Made by a program: the position numbers and the translations under genes. The notes beneath the pieces are model-generated. The model was given only the letters and a program-made list of their open reading frames with translations. It was not told the DNA's origin and ran no database searches. From Tenacibaculum lutimaris (GTDB lineage: Bacteria > Bacteroidota > Bacteroidia > Flavobacteriales > Flavobacteriaceae): a stretch of 64,000 nucleotides of DNA. The DNA is taken from contig NZ_RAQM01000006.1 of NCBI RefSeq assembly GCF_003610735.1, forward strand, positions 332,274 through 396,273. Direction: 5' to 3'. Shown here in pieces: positions 54,573 through 63,489 of this stretch (its first letter is position 1; every line of letters begins with the position of its first letter).

Positions 54573-55274
54573 ATGGAAAACTCATTTGAACCAAAAGTGC
54601 TTGTAGCACACGTTTCAGAAGCTGACAGAATAGCTTTTTACAAAAAGACATACACACACGTTGCTGGTGGTGTATTATTATTCGTTTTATTTGAATATTT
54701 ATTTTTACAAAGTGCCACAATTGTTGAATTCGCCTTATCAATGACCCAAGGTTACAAGTGGCTATTATTACTTGGTGGTTTTATGTTAGTTACTAGCTAC
54801 GCTGAAAGTACCGCTTTAAAAACTTCGGATAAAAACTTGCAATACTTAGCCTATTCAGGGTATGTTTTTGCCCAAGCTTTTATTTTTATACCCTTAATTT
54901 ACATTGCTATTTCTTATACCAACAACTTTGATATAATAAAACAGGCAGGAATTGTAACACTTGCATTATTTGTTGGAATATCTTCAATTGTATTTATAAC
55001 AAAAAAAGATTTTTCTTTTATCAGAGCAGGATTGTCTGTTGGATTTTTTATTGCAATAGGATTAATTATTGCTGGAGTTTTATTCGGCTTTAACTTAGGA
55101 TTATGGTTTTCAGTTGGAATGTGTGTATTAGCAGCTGGTTCTATTTTGTATCAAACATCTAACTTAGTTCATAAATTCTCTACAGATGATTACATTCCTG
55201 CTGCACTAGGACTATTTGCTTCTTTGATGCTATTATTCTGGTATGTATTACAAATATTTATGTCAAGAGATTAA
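54573..55274 (+). CDS. Bax-inhibitor-1/YccA-family membrane protein
   Basis: The 233-aa protein has seven transmembrane helices. It has the BI-1 pattern: FYKKTYTHVAGGVLLFVLFEYLF near the start (in part), AESTALKTSDKN in a loop, and SILYQTSNLVHKFSTDDYIPAALGLFASL (in part) with the conserved Asp-Asp site near the end. Relatives are calcium-leak channels or protease modulators; the role in this group is unknown. It ends in a strong terminator. Confidence 0.9.
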   Translation: MENSFEPKVLVAHVSEADRIAFYKKTYTHVAGGVLLFVLFEYLFLQSATIVEFALSMTQGYKWLLLLGGFMLVTSYAESTALKTSDKNLQYLAYSGYVFAQAFIFIPLIYIAISYTNNFDIIKQAGIVTLALFVGISSIVFITKKDFSFIRAGLSVGFFIAIGLIIAGVLFGFNLGLWFSVGMCVLAAGSILYQTSNLVHKFSTDDYIPAALGLFASLMLLFWYVLQIFMSRD

Positions 55275-55291
55275 TAAGAAACTATTATACT

Positions 55292-55322
55292 AAAAAAGCC
55301 TCCATTCGGAGGCTTTTTTTAT
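55292..55322. terminator. Bidirectional terminator after the Bax-inhibitor gene
   Basis: AAAAAAGCCTCC (55292-55303) pairs with GGAGGCTTTTTT (55308-55319) over a 4-base loop. It lies between convergent genes. Confidence 0.9.
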
Positions 55323-55344
55323 TCTTATCTAAATTAAGTTCCTT

Positions 55345-56556
55345 TTAACTTAACATCATCTGTGCTTTCTTAACAGCACTTACCAATACATCAACTTCTT
55401 CTTTAGTATTATAAAAAGAAAAAGAAGCTCGTACTGTTCCTGGAATACAATAAAAATCCATAATAGGCTGTGCACAATGGTGTCCTGTACGAACTGCTAC
55501 TCCTAGTTTATCTAAAATTGCACCAACATCATACGGATGGATTCCTTCTAAATTAAAAGATATTACTGATGTTTTATTAGAAGTACCGTAAATTTTCAAT
55601 CCATCTATTTTTTCTAATTCTTGGGTTGCATACGATAACAATTCGTTTTCTTGCTTTTCTATGTTATCAAAACCAACTGAATTCATATAATCAATAGCAA
55701 CTCCAAATGCTATTCCACCACAAATATTAGGTGTCCCAGCTTCAAACTTATGAGGCAATCCAGCGTAAGTAGTTTTTTCAAAAGTTACAGTTTCAATCAT
55801 TTCTCCTCCTCCTTGGTATGGCGGTAATAACTGTAACAATTCTTCTTTTCCATACAGCATTCCAACACCTGTTGGCCCACACATTTTATGAGCTGAAGCT
55901 ACATAAAAATCAGCATCTAATGCTTGAACATCTGGTTTTATGTGAGGTACCGCTTGTGCTCCATCAATCAACACATAAGCACCAAATTTATGAGCAGCGT
56001 GGATAATTTCTTTTACAGGATTAATTGTTCCCAATGCATTCGACACGTGGTTACAAAAAACTAATTTTGTTTTTGGATTCAATAATTCATGATAAATATC
56101 CATTCGTAGCGAACCATCTTCATCCATCGGAATTACTTTTAAAACAGCTCCTCTTTTTTCGCATAACATTTGCCAAGGCACAATGTTAGAATGATGCTCT
56201 AAAGCAGATACAATAATCTCATCACCCTCTTGTAAAATAGACGCAAAACCTGATGCCACAATATTAACCCCATGTGTTGTTCCTGATGTTAAAATAATTT
56301 CATAAGAATGCTTCGCATTGAAATGTTTTTGAATCTTAATTCTGGCTTCCTCATACTTATCAGTTGCTTCCTGACTTAATGTATGTACACCTCTATGAAT
56401 ATTTGCATTGTAATTAGAATAATAATCAACAATAGCATCAATTACTACCTGAGGTGTTTGCGAAGTTGCTCCGTTATCTAAATACACTAATTTTTTCCCA
56501 TGTACTTCTCTATTTAAAATAGGAAAATCAGCTCGAATTTTATCTATACTAAACAT
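55345..56556 (-). CDS. sufS: Cysteine desulfurase, SufS type
   Basis: PLP enzyme that takes sulfur from cysteine for iron-sulfur clusters. The 403-aa protein shows YLDNGATSQTP, NIHRGVHTLSQEATD, VASAHKMCGPTGVGMLYG with the PLP Lys, and RTGHHCAQP with the active Cys. The ATG at 56556 (MFSIDKIRADFPIL) is chosen because the upstream frame start at 56577 lies in the promoter -7 box. No other suf genes are present in the window. Confidence 0.95.
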   Translation of the reverse strand: MFSIDKIRADFPILNREVHGKKLVYLDNGATSQTPQVVIDAIVDYYSNYNANIHRGVHTLSQEATDKYEEARIKIQKHFNAKHSYEIILTSGTTHGVNIVASGFASILQEGDEIIVSALEHHSNIVPWQMLCEKRGAVLKVIPMDEDGSLRMDIYHELLNPKTKLVFCNHVSNALGTINPVKEIIHAAHKFGAYVLIDGAQAVPHIKPDVQALDADFYVASAHKMCGPTGVGMLYGKEELLQLLPPYQGGGEMIETVTFEKTTYAGLPHKFEAGTPNICGGIAFGVAIDYMNSVGFDNIEKQENELLSYATQELEKIDGLKIYGTSNKTSVISFNLEGIHPYDVGAILDKLGVAVRTGHHCAQPIMDFYCIPGTVRASFSFYNTKEEVDVLVSAVKKAQMMLS

Positions 56557-56576
56557 GTAAAATATCAAATTTAGCA

Positions 56577-56606
56577 CAAAGGTAGGGCTTGCGTTTCAAA
56601 TACAAA
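56577..56606 (-). promoter_or_regulatory. Promoter of sufS
   Basis: On the minus strand TACCTTTG (56577-56584) is the -7 box, with TTTG (56603-56606) 18 bases upstream as the -33 box. Confidence 0.65.
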
Positions 56607-56625
56607 CATCAAACAATTAAATTCT

Positions 56626-56633
56626 TACATTTG
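56626..56633 (+). promoter_or_regulatory. -7 box for the serine hydrolase gene
   Basis: TACATTTG followed by CT matches TAnnTTTG, 18 bases before the ATG at 56652. A longer frame from 56589 would start upstream of it. Confidence 0.55.
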
Positions 56634-56651
56634 CTAGAAACCGTGTTTTTT

Positions 56652-57977
56652 ATGAAAAATTTTAAAAGAATACTTTTACTCGTTGTAATAGCCTTAGCTA
56701 TTACGATTTATTACAACTATCCAAAGTTAAATATCCTTGCAGGATACTCTGCCAAAAACACTGCTTCATCAGTTTTTCTAGCAGGAAGAAGTTTAGAATT
56801 CACCGATGCAAACGACAATAATTTTTCACCTATCAACGTAACTTCTGATGAAATTAATGTTGAAGAAAAATCAGCTACAGGTTCAGTATACGGTTTACTA
56901 AAAAGAAAGGCTGTATACAGAGAAGGACTTGGTGCTGTTTTAGTTACAGATGATTTTGACATCACCAAACCTCAACTCACTCCAAAACGTTCTAAACCAG
57001 ACAATACAACTCCTTTTCCTTACGGAAATGCAGATCATAAAGACACTATTTTCGCTAACATTGATTATACAAAACTAAATGAGACTATTGATACTATTTT
57101 TAATGATAGGAATCAAACACGTTCGGTAGTAGTGGTATATAAAAACAAAATTATTGCTGAAAAATACGATACTGGTTTTACCAAAGAATCGAAACAACTA
57201 GGTTGGTCTATGACCAAAAGTATTACGGGTACTTTGTTCGGAATTTTAAAATGCCAAGGAAAAGTTGATGTTCAAGAAAACAACTTGTTTTCTGAATGGG
57301 AAAACGACAATCGTAAAAATATTACAATTCATAATTTGTTACAAATGAATTCTGGTTTAGAATGGGAAGAGGATTACAATACCATTTCTGACGTTACAAA
57401 AATGTTGTTTTTAGAAAAAGACATGACTAAAACACAAGTGCGAAAGCCTTTAATAGGGCAACCTAATGAAACTTGGAATTATTCTTCAGGAACCTCTAAC
57501 GTGCTTTCTGGTATTTTACGAACAAAATTCGACACACATCAAGAGTATCTTGATTTTTGGTATACTGGTTTAATTGATAAAATTGGCATGAACTCTATGA
57601 TTGTTGAAACCGATATGAGTAACCATTATGTAGGTTCATCATATGCTTGGGCAACAACGAGAGATTGGGCTAAGCTAGGTTTGTTATACCTACATAATGG
57701 AGAGTGGAACGGAGAACATTTGTTTGACAAAGACTGGGTTAACTACGCCACGACACCTACTCCAACTTCAAACGGAGAATATGGCGCTCAAATTTGGTTA
57801 AATGCTGAAGGAAAATATCCTGATATTCCTAAAAATATGTATTCTTTTAATGGTTATAAAGGTCAAAATGTATTTATTTTGCCAGATCAAGATTTGGTTG
57901 TCGTTCGTACAGGGCTTACCAAAAATGCAGATGTAAATACCTTATTAAAAGGAATTATAAATTCTATTAAACATTAA
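56652..57977 (+). CDS. Serine hydrolase of the beta-lactamase (class C-like) family
   Basis: The 441-aa protein has an N-terminal membrane anchor (about residues 5-24) and a class C beta-lactamase/DD-peptidase fold. The active-site motif is WSMTKSITG (Ser-x-x-Lys) and the second motif NYSSGTSNVLSGIL (Tyr-Ser-Ser). Natural substrate unknown; it need not be antibiotic resistance. The ATG at 56652 places the anchor at the start and follows a -7 box. SdpI-like protein follows 3 bases later. Confidence 0.9.
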   Translation: MKNFKRILLLVVIALAITIYYNYPKLNILAGYSAKNTASSVFLAGRSLEFTDANDNNFSPINVTSDEINVEEKSATGSVYGLLKRKAVYREGLGAVLVTDDFDITKPQLTPKRSKPDNTTPFPYGNADHKDTIFANIDYTKLNETIDTIFNDRNQTRSVVVVYKNKIIAEKYDTGFTKESKQLGWSMTKSITGTLFGILKCQGKVDVQENNLFSEWENDNRKNITIHNLLQMNSGLEWEEDYNTISDVTKMLFLEKDMTKTQVRKPLIGQPNETWNYSSGTSNVLSGILRTKFDTHQEYLDFWYTGLIDKIGMNSMIVETDMSNHYVGSSYAWATTRDWAKLGLLYLHNGEWNGEHLFDKDWVNYATTPTPTSNGEYGAQIWLNAEGKYPDIPKNMYSFNGYKGQNVFILPDQDLVVVRTGLTKNADVNTLLKGIINSIKH

Positions 57978-57980
57978 AAC

Positions 57981-58322
57981 ATGAATCCTTTTTATTACGT
58001 GCTTTCCATAAACGGATTGCTTTTTTTATTCAGTGTTGTTTTTCATTTTTTCCCTCCGAAAAAAATCAATGCTATTTACGGTTATCGTACTAACAAAACC
58101 ATGAAAAATGACACTATTTGGCAATTCGCTAATGCGTTTTTTACTAAGGAGTTTATGAAATATTCGGCAATTTCGTTAGTTGCAGCTTTGGTTTTAGCGT
58201 ACCTATCAAAAGAATTAACATGGCAACCTATGGCAATTATGTTGTTGTCACTAGCTGTATCTGTTATTAAAACCGAACAAGAAATCAATAAGAATTTTGA
58301 TAAGGACGGAAATAAGAAGTAA
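57981..58322 (+). CDS. SdpI-family membrane protein
   Basis: The 113-aa protein has three transmembrane helices and the SdpI signature NAIYGYRTNKTMKNDTIWQFAN (in part) between helices one and two. In Bacillus, SdpI gives immunity to the killing factor SdpC; no such toxin gene is near here. It is tightly linked to the serine hydrolase gene (3-base gap) and may act with it. Confidence 0.88.
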   Translation: MNPFYYVLSINGLLFLFSVVFHFFPPKKINAIYGYRTNKTMKNDTIWQFANAFFTKEFMKYSAISLVAALVLAYLSKELTWQPMAIMLLSLAVSVIKTEQEINKNFDKDGNKK

Positions 58323-58350
58323 TAAAACAGTAAAAATTGCATGGATACAA

Positions 58351-58812
58351 ATGAAAAAAATAACTATATTATTGTTCATATCCTTTATAGCATGCAATAA
58401 CTCAAAACCATTAAAAATCTACCAAGGTGAGGTTTACATAAAATTAGTCGATGTAGGTAGCTTATATGGGGCTCCAAAAAATGTTATTGAGAAAATTAAA
58501 AATTCCTCTAAAGATTCGATTTATGATAAAAAACACAAAGATACTAATGCTAAATACTTTGAGAACCTAATTAATTACGGTTTAATAGACAGACCTTATT
58601 TTAAACTCAAGTTTTCTAAAGATGAAATAGTAAATGTTTTTACTAATGAGATTAATTACAAAAAAGTTAACCCCATAATAGATAGTTTAAACCGCGACAC
58701 TGAAAAGATTATAATAAAATTTAAGGGAGTTAAAAAAGATAAAAGTATTTATTATACAGAAGATATAATTTCTATAAATAAAGTTTCGGGAAAAACAGAT
58801 TGGGAAAAATAA
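58351..58812 (+). CDS. Small lipoprotein of unknown function
   Basis: The 153-aa precursor has a lipobox (TILLFISFIACNNSK, Cys at about residue 15) and a mature domain rich in Lys, Asn and Asp. I recognise no family. The ATG at 58351 is chosen over an upstream start at 58297, since it begins the signal sequence and the longer frame overlaps the SdpI gene. It follows SdpI and could belong to the same transcript. Confidence 0.7.
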   Translation: MKKITILLFISFIACNNSKPLKIYQGEVYIKLVDVGSLYGAPKNVIEKIKNSSKDSIYDKKHKDTNAKYFENLINYGLIDRPYFKLKFSKDEIVNVFTNEINYKKVNPIIDSLNRDTEKIIIKFKGVKKDKSIYYTEDIISINKVSGKTDWEK

Positions 58813-58845
58813 ATTTCTTTGACTATTTAAAAACATCTATCAATT

Positions 58846-59252
58846 ATGAAAATTCTGATAACATTTTTTTTAATCACTTTATCTACTTCTTGCAATCAGG
58901 ATAATAAGATAATCACGAATAATAACATAGGAAACTACAACCTAAAACATATTTAAAAGATAAAAATTACAATAAAGAGATATTTGATATTACTGTAAAT
59001 GCTGATGATATAATTACTTCTATTATTATTCGTTCTAATACTTATAAAACCCAAGAAGGCTTTGGGGTGGGAACTAATTTTAATCAACTAAAAAAAGGCA
59101 CAAAGCAATGGGTATCAAAAGATTTAAGTTTAAACAAAGGTTCTATGGTTATTGGCAGTGTTGGAAACGCTATTATTTATGATAATATACTATTTGTAGA
59201 TACAAACAATGATGATATAACCGACTTTGTTTGGATAACAACAAACTCTTAA
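58846..59252 (+). pseudogene. Frameshifted small lipoprotein gene
   Basis: A lipoprotein start (MKILITFFLITLSTSCNQD, Cys16) at 58846 runs only to a TAA at 58954-58956. The same region in the next frame is open from 58926 to the TAA at 59252 and reads on as TYLKDKNYNKEIFDITVNADD..., ending DITDFVWITTNS. Adding one A to the AAAA run at 58944-58947 would restore a protein of about 135 aa (NIGNYNLK then TYLKDKN). It may be a decayed gene or a sequencing error. It lies 33 bases after a similar-sized lipoprotein gene. Confidence 0.7.
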
Positions 59253-59280
59253 AAAAACTCATCAAGATGTTTTAGCTAAA

Positions 59281-59319
59281 AGACCTTGATATTTTTGTAA
59301 AAACATCAAGGTCTATTTT
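59281..59319. terminator. Bidirectional terminator after the lipoprotein genes
   Basis: AGACCTTGAT (59281-59290) pairs with ATCAAGGTCT (59305-59314), and TTTTT follows. It sits between convergent genes. Confidence 0.8.
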
Positions 59320-59358
59320 TCAACTCATACGTGTCTTTTTTATTGACCTCTTAATTGA

Positions 59359-60036
59359 TTATTTTTTATACTCTTCTTTTAACAGAGTAATATCATCTAT
59401 TATTTTTTGCATATTTTCTTTTTTGGTTCCATCATACGAACCTCTAATACGACCTTCTTTATCTATTAACACAAAGTTTTCGGTGTGAACCCAATCACTC
59501 TCTCCTCCATCGCCTTCATCTAACACTGCAAAATAATGTTTGCGTGCTAAATTATAAATATGCTTTTTTTCACCTGTGGTTACATTCCATTTCCCATCAA
59601 TCACTCCTTTTTCAGTAGCATATTTTCGTAATTGTGGTACACTATCCATAACTGGAGTAACAGAATGCGATAAAAACATAATATCATCATCATTCTTATA
59701 ATGCTCTTGCAACTCACTCATATTATATGCCATCGCAATACATATTGTTTGGCAACGTGTAAAAAAGAAATCTGCTATATATATTTTGTCTTTATAATCA
59801 GCATTGGTGATGGTATCTCCATTTTGATTAATCAATTTAAAATCTCCTACTTTATGGTTTTTGGTTCTATTTCTTACAGAAGCATCAACTAGTTTTGGAT
59901 TGATATCTGCCGGATTATAAATAGGTAATTTTGTATCAACCTTTACTAAATGATAAAATACAGGAACTCCAATAGCACTAAAAATAAGTATAAAAATTAA
60001 GGTGCTTTTTGATTTTTTAAAGAATTTAACATCCAC
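59359..60036 (-). CDS. Second Sco1/SenC-family copper chaperone
   Basis: The 225-aa protein has an N-terminal anchor (about residues 12-30) and the Sco site DFFFTRCQTICIAMA (Cys95, Cys99), with a histidine in DWVHTENFVLIDKEG. It is a complete Sco protein, distinct from the oxidase-operon one at 18161-18808, and stands alone. Its target oxidase or a redox role is not readable. Confidence 0.93.
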   Translation of the reverse strand: MDVKFFKKSKSTLIFILIFSAIGVPVFYHLVKVDTKLPIYNPADINPKLVDASVRNRTKNHKVGDFKLINQNGDTITNADYKDKIYIADFFFTRCQTICIAMAYNMSELQEHYKNDDDIMFLSHSVTPVMDSVPQLRKYATEKGVIDGKWNVTTGEKKHIYNLARKHYFAVLDEGDGGESDWVHTENFVLIDKEGRIRGSYDGTKKENMQKIIDDITLLKEEYKK

Positions 60037-60158
60037 AGTACTAAAATTTTCAACAAAAATACGACTAAAAATACAGGCTTTAATGCAGCAACACTAAAAA
60101 GTTTGTTAAAACAAAAGCGCAAGTCAATTACAAACTTTTAGAACTGTACTTAAAAACG

Positions 60159-60166
60159 TACATTTG
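60159..60166 (+). promoter_or_regulatory. -7 box for rseP
   Basis: TACATTTG followed by TC matches TAnnTTTG. It overlaps a TTG that could open a longer frame, so it supports the ATG at 60197. Confidence 0.55.
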
Positions 60167-60196
60167 TCAGATTTTAAATTTAGACGAACACCATTT

Positions 60197-61543
60197 ATGG
60201 AAATTTTAATAAAAGCATCACAATTTATTTTAAGCTTATCGCTCCTAATTGTTTTACATGAATTAGGACACTTTATTCCAGCAAAATTATTTAAAACTCG
60301 TGTAGAAAAATTCTACCTGTTTTTCGATTATAAATTCTCTTTATTTAAAAAGAAGGTTGGTGAAACAGTTTATGGTATTGGTTGGATTCCGTTAGGTGGT
60401 TACGTTAAGATTGCAGGAATGATTGATGAAAGCATGGATACTGAGCAAATGCAAAAACCTGCACAACCATGGGAATTTCGCTCTAAACCTGCATGGCAAC
60501 GTTTAATTATTATGCTAGGTGGAGTTATTGTAAACTTTATACTAGGTATTTTAATTTACATCTGTTTAATGTGGGCGTATGGTGAAAAATACCTTCCGAA
60601 TGATAGCTTAAAAGATGGTGTTTGGGTACAAGATCAATTAGGTAAAGACTTAGGTTTAGAAACGGGAGATAAAATCTTAACAATTGACGGACAAAAAATT
60701 GAGAAATTTGGAGAACTTCCTTTAGGATTTATTAATGGTCATAATTATACGATAGAAAGAAACGGAACTGTTCTTGAAAAAGAAATTCCAACAGATTTTA
60801 TCTCAAAATTAGTTGACAGAGGTAAAGATGCTGGTGCTTTTATAAGTTATAGACAACCTTTTGTAATTGCTCAAGTTCCAGAAGATTCTCCTAACAGTAA
60901 AAGTGGTTTACAGAAAAAGGATATTGTAACTTCTATTAATGGAACACCAATAACCTATTTTGATCAGGCTCAAATTGAATTAGACAAAAACAAAGGTCAA
61001 AAAATAAATATTACCGTTAAAAGAAACAACCAAAACGTAACTCTTCCTGTAAAAGTAACTGAAGAGGCAAAATTAGGTGTTAGTATAGCTGGTTTGTCTT
61101 TACCAGATTTAGAAAGATTAGGGTATTACACTTTAGCTGAAAGAAGTTATTCTTTTGGAGAAGCTATTCCTGCAGGAACAAATAAAGCTTGGACAACCTT
61201 AACCAACTATATTAAGCAAATGAAAAAGATTTTAAATCCGAGTACAGGTGCTTATAAAGGTTTAGGTGGGTTTATTTCTATCGGAAGTATATTCCCTTCA
61301 GAATTTAGCTGGGAAACATTCTGGAATATTACAGCGTTTTTATCAATCATGTTAGGATTCATGAATTTATTACCTATTCCTGCTTTAGATGGTGGTCACG
61401 TAGTATTTACTTTATGGGAAATGATTACTGGTAAAAAGCCAGGGGACAAATTCTTAGAGTATGCTCAAATCACAGGGTTTATCTTATTAATAGCATTATT
61501 ACTATTTGCTAACGGAAACGATATATTTAGGTTGTTTAAGTAA
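60197..61543 (+). CDS. rseP: RseP-type site-2 intramembrane metalloprotease
   Basis: The 448-aa protein has the zinc motif LHELGHFIPAK (HExxH, about residue 22) in the first helix, a PDZ pair (about residues 145-310, VSIAGLSLPD nearby), and LLPIPALDGGH with the NxxPxPxLDG motif. It cleaves membrane-bound anti-sigma factors and signal peptides. The ATG at 60197 is chosen because the upstream TTG lies in the promoter. Confidence 0.95.
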   Translation: MEILIKASQFILSLSLLIVLHELGHFIPAKLFKTRVEKFYLFFDYKFSLFKKKVGETVYGIGWIPLGGYVKIAGMIDESMDTEQMQKPAQPWEFRSKPAWQRLIIMLGGVIVNFILGILIYICLMWAYGEKYLPNDSLKDGVWVQDQLGKDLGLETGDKILTIDGQKIEKFGELPLGFINGHNYTIERNGTVLEKEIPTDFISKLVDRGKDAGAFISYRQPFVIAQVPEDSPNSKSGLQKKDIVTSINGTPITYFDQAQIELDKNKGQKINITVKRNNQNVTLPVKVTEEAKLGVSIAGLSLPDLERLGYYTLAERSYSFGEAIPAGTNKAWTTLTNYIKQMKKILNPSTGAYKGLGGFISIGSIFPSEFSWETFWNITAFLSIMLGFMNLLPIPALDGGHVVFTLWEMITGKKPGDKFLEYAQITGFILLIALLLFANGNDIFRLFK

Positions 61544-61564
61544 ACCTAATAAACAATACAAAAT

Positions 61565-61602
61565 AAAAAAGCATCGTACTCAAGTAGTACGATGCTTTTT
61601 TA
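61565..61602. terminator. Bidirectional terminator after rseP
   Basis: GCATCGTACT (61571-61580) pairs with AGTACGATGC (61586-61595), flanked by A and T runs. It lies between convergent genes. Confidence 0.88.
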
Positions 61603-61629
61603 TTTATGCTATATTTTAACTTTGCTTGA

Positions 61630-63438
61630 TTACTTATTTAAGTTTTCAGCTGCACGACGTTCTAACTCTGCTTGAAACTCTTCCATAACTGGTTTTACAG
61701 TACTTTCCGGTATGTCTGCAACTTTAATATACATCAACCCGTCAATAGCATTATTAAACTTCGGATCTACGTTAAAAGCTACTAATCGCGCATTTTGCTT
61801 TACATACTTCTTAATTAAAACAGGAATACGTAATTCTCCTGGTTCAAGTTCATCAATCAATTTATCGAACTTTTGCATATCTGCTTCTGTAGCATCAAAA
61901 ACAAAGTCTTTATCGGCGTCTTTCAACTTCACCTTAAATTCTTTCTTTGGATGAATGTATTGTGCCACATACGGATCGTAGTAATGTGACTTCATAAACT
62001 CAATCATCAGCGATTTTGAAAACTCAGAAAACTGGTTACTAATACTTACTCCTCCCATTAAATATTTATGCTCTGGGTAACGTAACGTAACGTGCACAAT
62101 ACCTTTCCATAATAAGAATAATGGCATTGGTTTTTGTTGGTACTCTTTAATGATAAAAGCACGCCCCATTTCAATGGTTTTTTCCATCATTGGGTATAAC
62201 TCAGGTTCAATTCTAAACAACGTGTGAATGTAAAAACCATTTACACCATGCTTTTTAAAGATATCTTTTCCTAAGCCCATTCTATAAGCTCCAACCAACT
62301 TCTTTTGTTCGTTATCCCACAAAAATAAATGGTGATAGTATTTATCAAACCTATCTAAATCAATTGGCTTGTTAGTTCCTTCTCCAACCTCTCTAAAGGT
62401 AATTTCGCGTAAACGACCTACTTCATGTAAAATATTAGGAATCTCTTTTGCTGTTGCAAAAAACACTTCATAGTTTTTACTTTCTAACAACCTGCTTCCT
62501 TTCTCACGCAAAGCATCTACTTCTTTTATAAATAGCTCTGGCGACTTTTGAGAAGTAATATTTTTAGCTTTCTTCGGAATTTTAAGGTTTTGTGTTGATA
62601 AAATCTTTTGAGAAGCTTTCTCATATGGATTCGCCAACATGTACGTTTTTCTACGTAAAAACTGATAAAACTCTGGAATTTCAGGATAAGCATCTTGGTC
62701 TTTTACTGATATTGGCTTACCAATCCTTACTTTTATAACTCTATTTTTTTGAGATAATAATTCCGATGGAAGTTTTGCTGTTCTTAGCGTATCACTAATT
62801 TTAGATAACGTATAAAACAACTGGCTATTCTTGGCATGAAAATAAATAGGTATTACAGGTACTTTCGCCTTTTTTATTAAACGAACAGCTCCTTGCTCCC
62901 ATTCTTTATCAACCATTAACTTTCCATCACGATACGTAGATACTTCCCCTGCAGGAAAAAGCCCTAAAGGTTTTCCTTCTTTTAAATGCAGTAAAGCATT
63001 TTTAATTCCAGCAACACTCGATTTTGCATCCTTATGATTTTCAAAAGGATTTACTGGCATTACATAAGGCTTTAACGGCTCTATTCTGTGTAGCAAAAAG
63101 TTGGCGATTATCTTATAATCATCTCTATGCTCTAATAAAAGCTTTAATAACAAGATACCATCTATTCCTCCTAACGGATGATTAGAAATGGTTATAAACG
63201 GTCCTTCTTTTGGAATACGTTTTAAATCTTCTTCAGGAATTTCAAACTCTATCTGAAACTCATCAAGCAAACCATTTAAAAAAGGTAAATCTTTTTTATG
63301 CTTGTGCTTGTTATAAACTTCATTAGCTTTTGAAATTCGTAGAACTTTCATCAGCAACCATCCTGAAAACGTTCCGAAAACCCCGAACTTATCAGCCCCT
63401 ATTGCTTTTGCAACTTCTTTAGGTGTTACTAATCCCAT
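61630..63438 (-). CDS. olsF: Two-domain acyltransferase, OlsF-like (ornithine lipid synthesis)
   Basis: The 602-aa protein joins a PlsC-type O-acyltransferase (about residues 60-280; NHPLGGIDG with a His-x5-Asp site and FPAGEVSTYRDG) to a GNAT-like N-acyltransferase (about residues 310-520; GAYRMGLGKDIF, EMGRAFIIKEYQQKPM). This is the OlsF layout: known OlsF proteins, including one in Flavobacterium, acylate ornithine and then its hydroxyl to make ornithine lipids. The order fits, but substrate identity is inferred. Confidence 0.8.
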   Translation of the reverse strand: MGLVTPKEVAKAIGADKFGVFGTFSGWLLMKVLRISKANEVYNKHKHKKDLPFLNGLLDEFQIEFEIPEEDLKRIPKEGPFITISNHPLGGIDGILLLKLLLEHRDDYKIIANFLLHRIEPLKPYVMPVNPFENHKDAKSSVAGIKNALLHLKEGKPLGLFPAGEVSTYRDGKLMVDKEWEQGAVRLIKKAKVPVIPIYFHAKNSQLFYTLSKISDTLRTAKLPSELLSQKNRVIKVRIGKPISVKDQDAYPEIPEFYQFLRRKTYMLANPYEKASQKILSTQNLKIPKKAKNITSQKSPELFIKEVDALREKGSRLLESKNYEVFFATAKEIPNILHEVGRLREITFREVGEGTNKPIDLDRFDKYYHHLFLWDNEQKKLVGAYRMGLGKDIFKKHGVNGFYIHTLFRIEPELYPMMEKTIEMGRAFIIKEYQQKPMPLFLLWKGIVHVTLRYPEHKYLMGGVSISNQFSEFSKSLMIEFMKSHYYDPYVAQYIHPKKEFKVKLKDADKDFVFDATEADMQKFDKLIDELEPGELRIPVLIKKYVKQNARLVAFNVDPKFNNAIDGLMYIKVADIPESTVKPVMEEFQAELERRAAENLNK

Positions 63439-63489
63439 ACACAGTTATCAATTGACATAACTGCAAATATAAATCATTTTTTGCTAGCT

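Noticed and set aside
58942..58956. Programmed -1 frameshift in the small lipoprotein gene
   Set aside because: The A-run is only four bases and no canonical slippery heptamer or downstream stem is evident, so a mutation or sequencing error is simpler.
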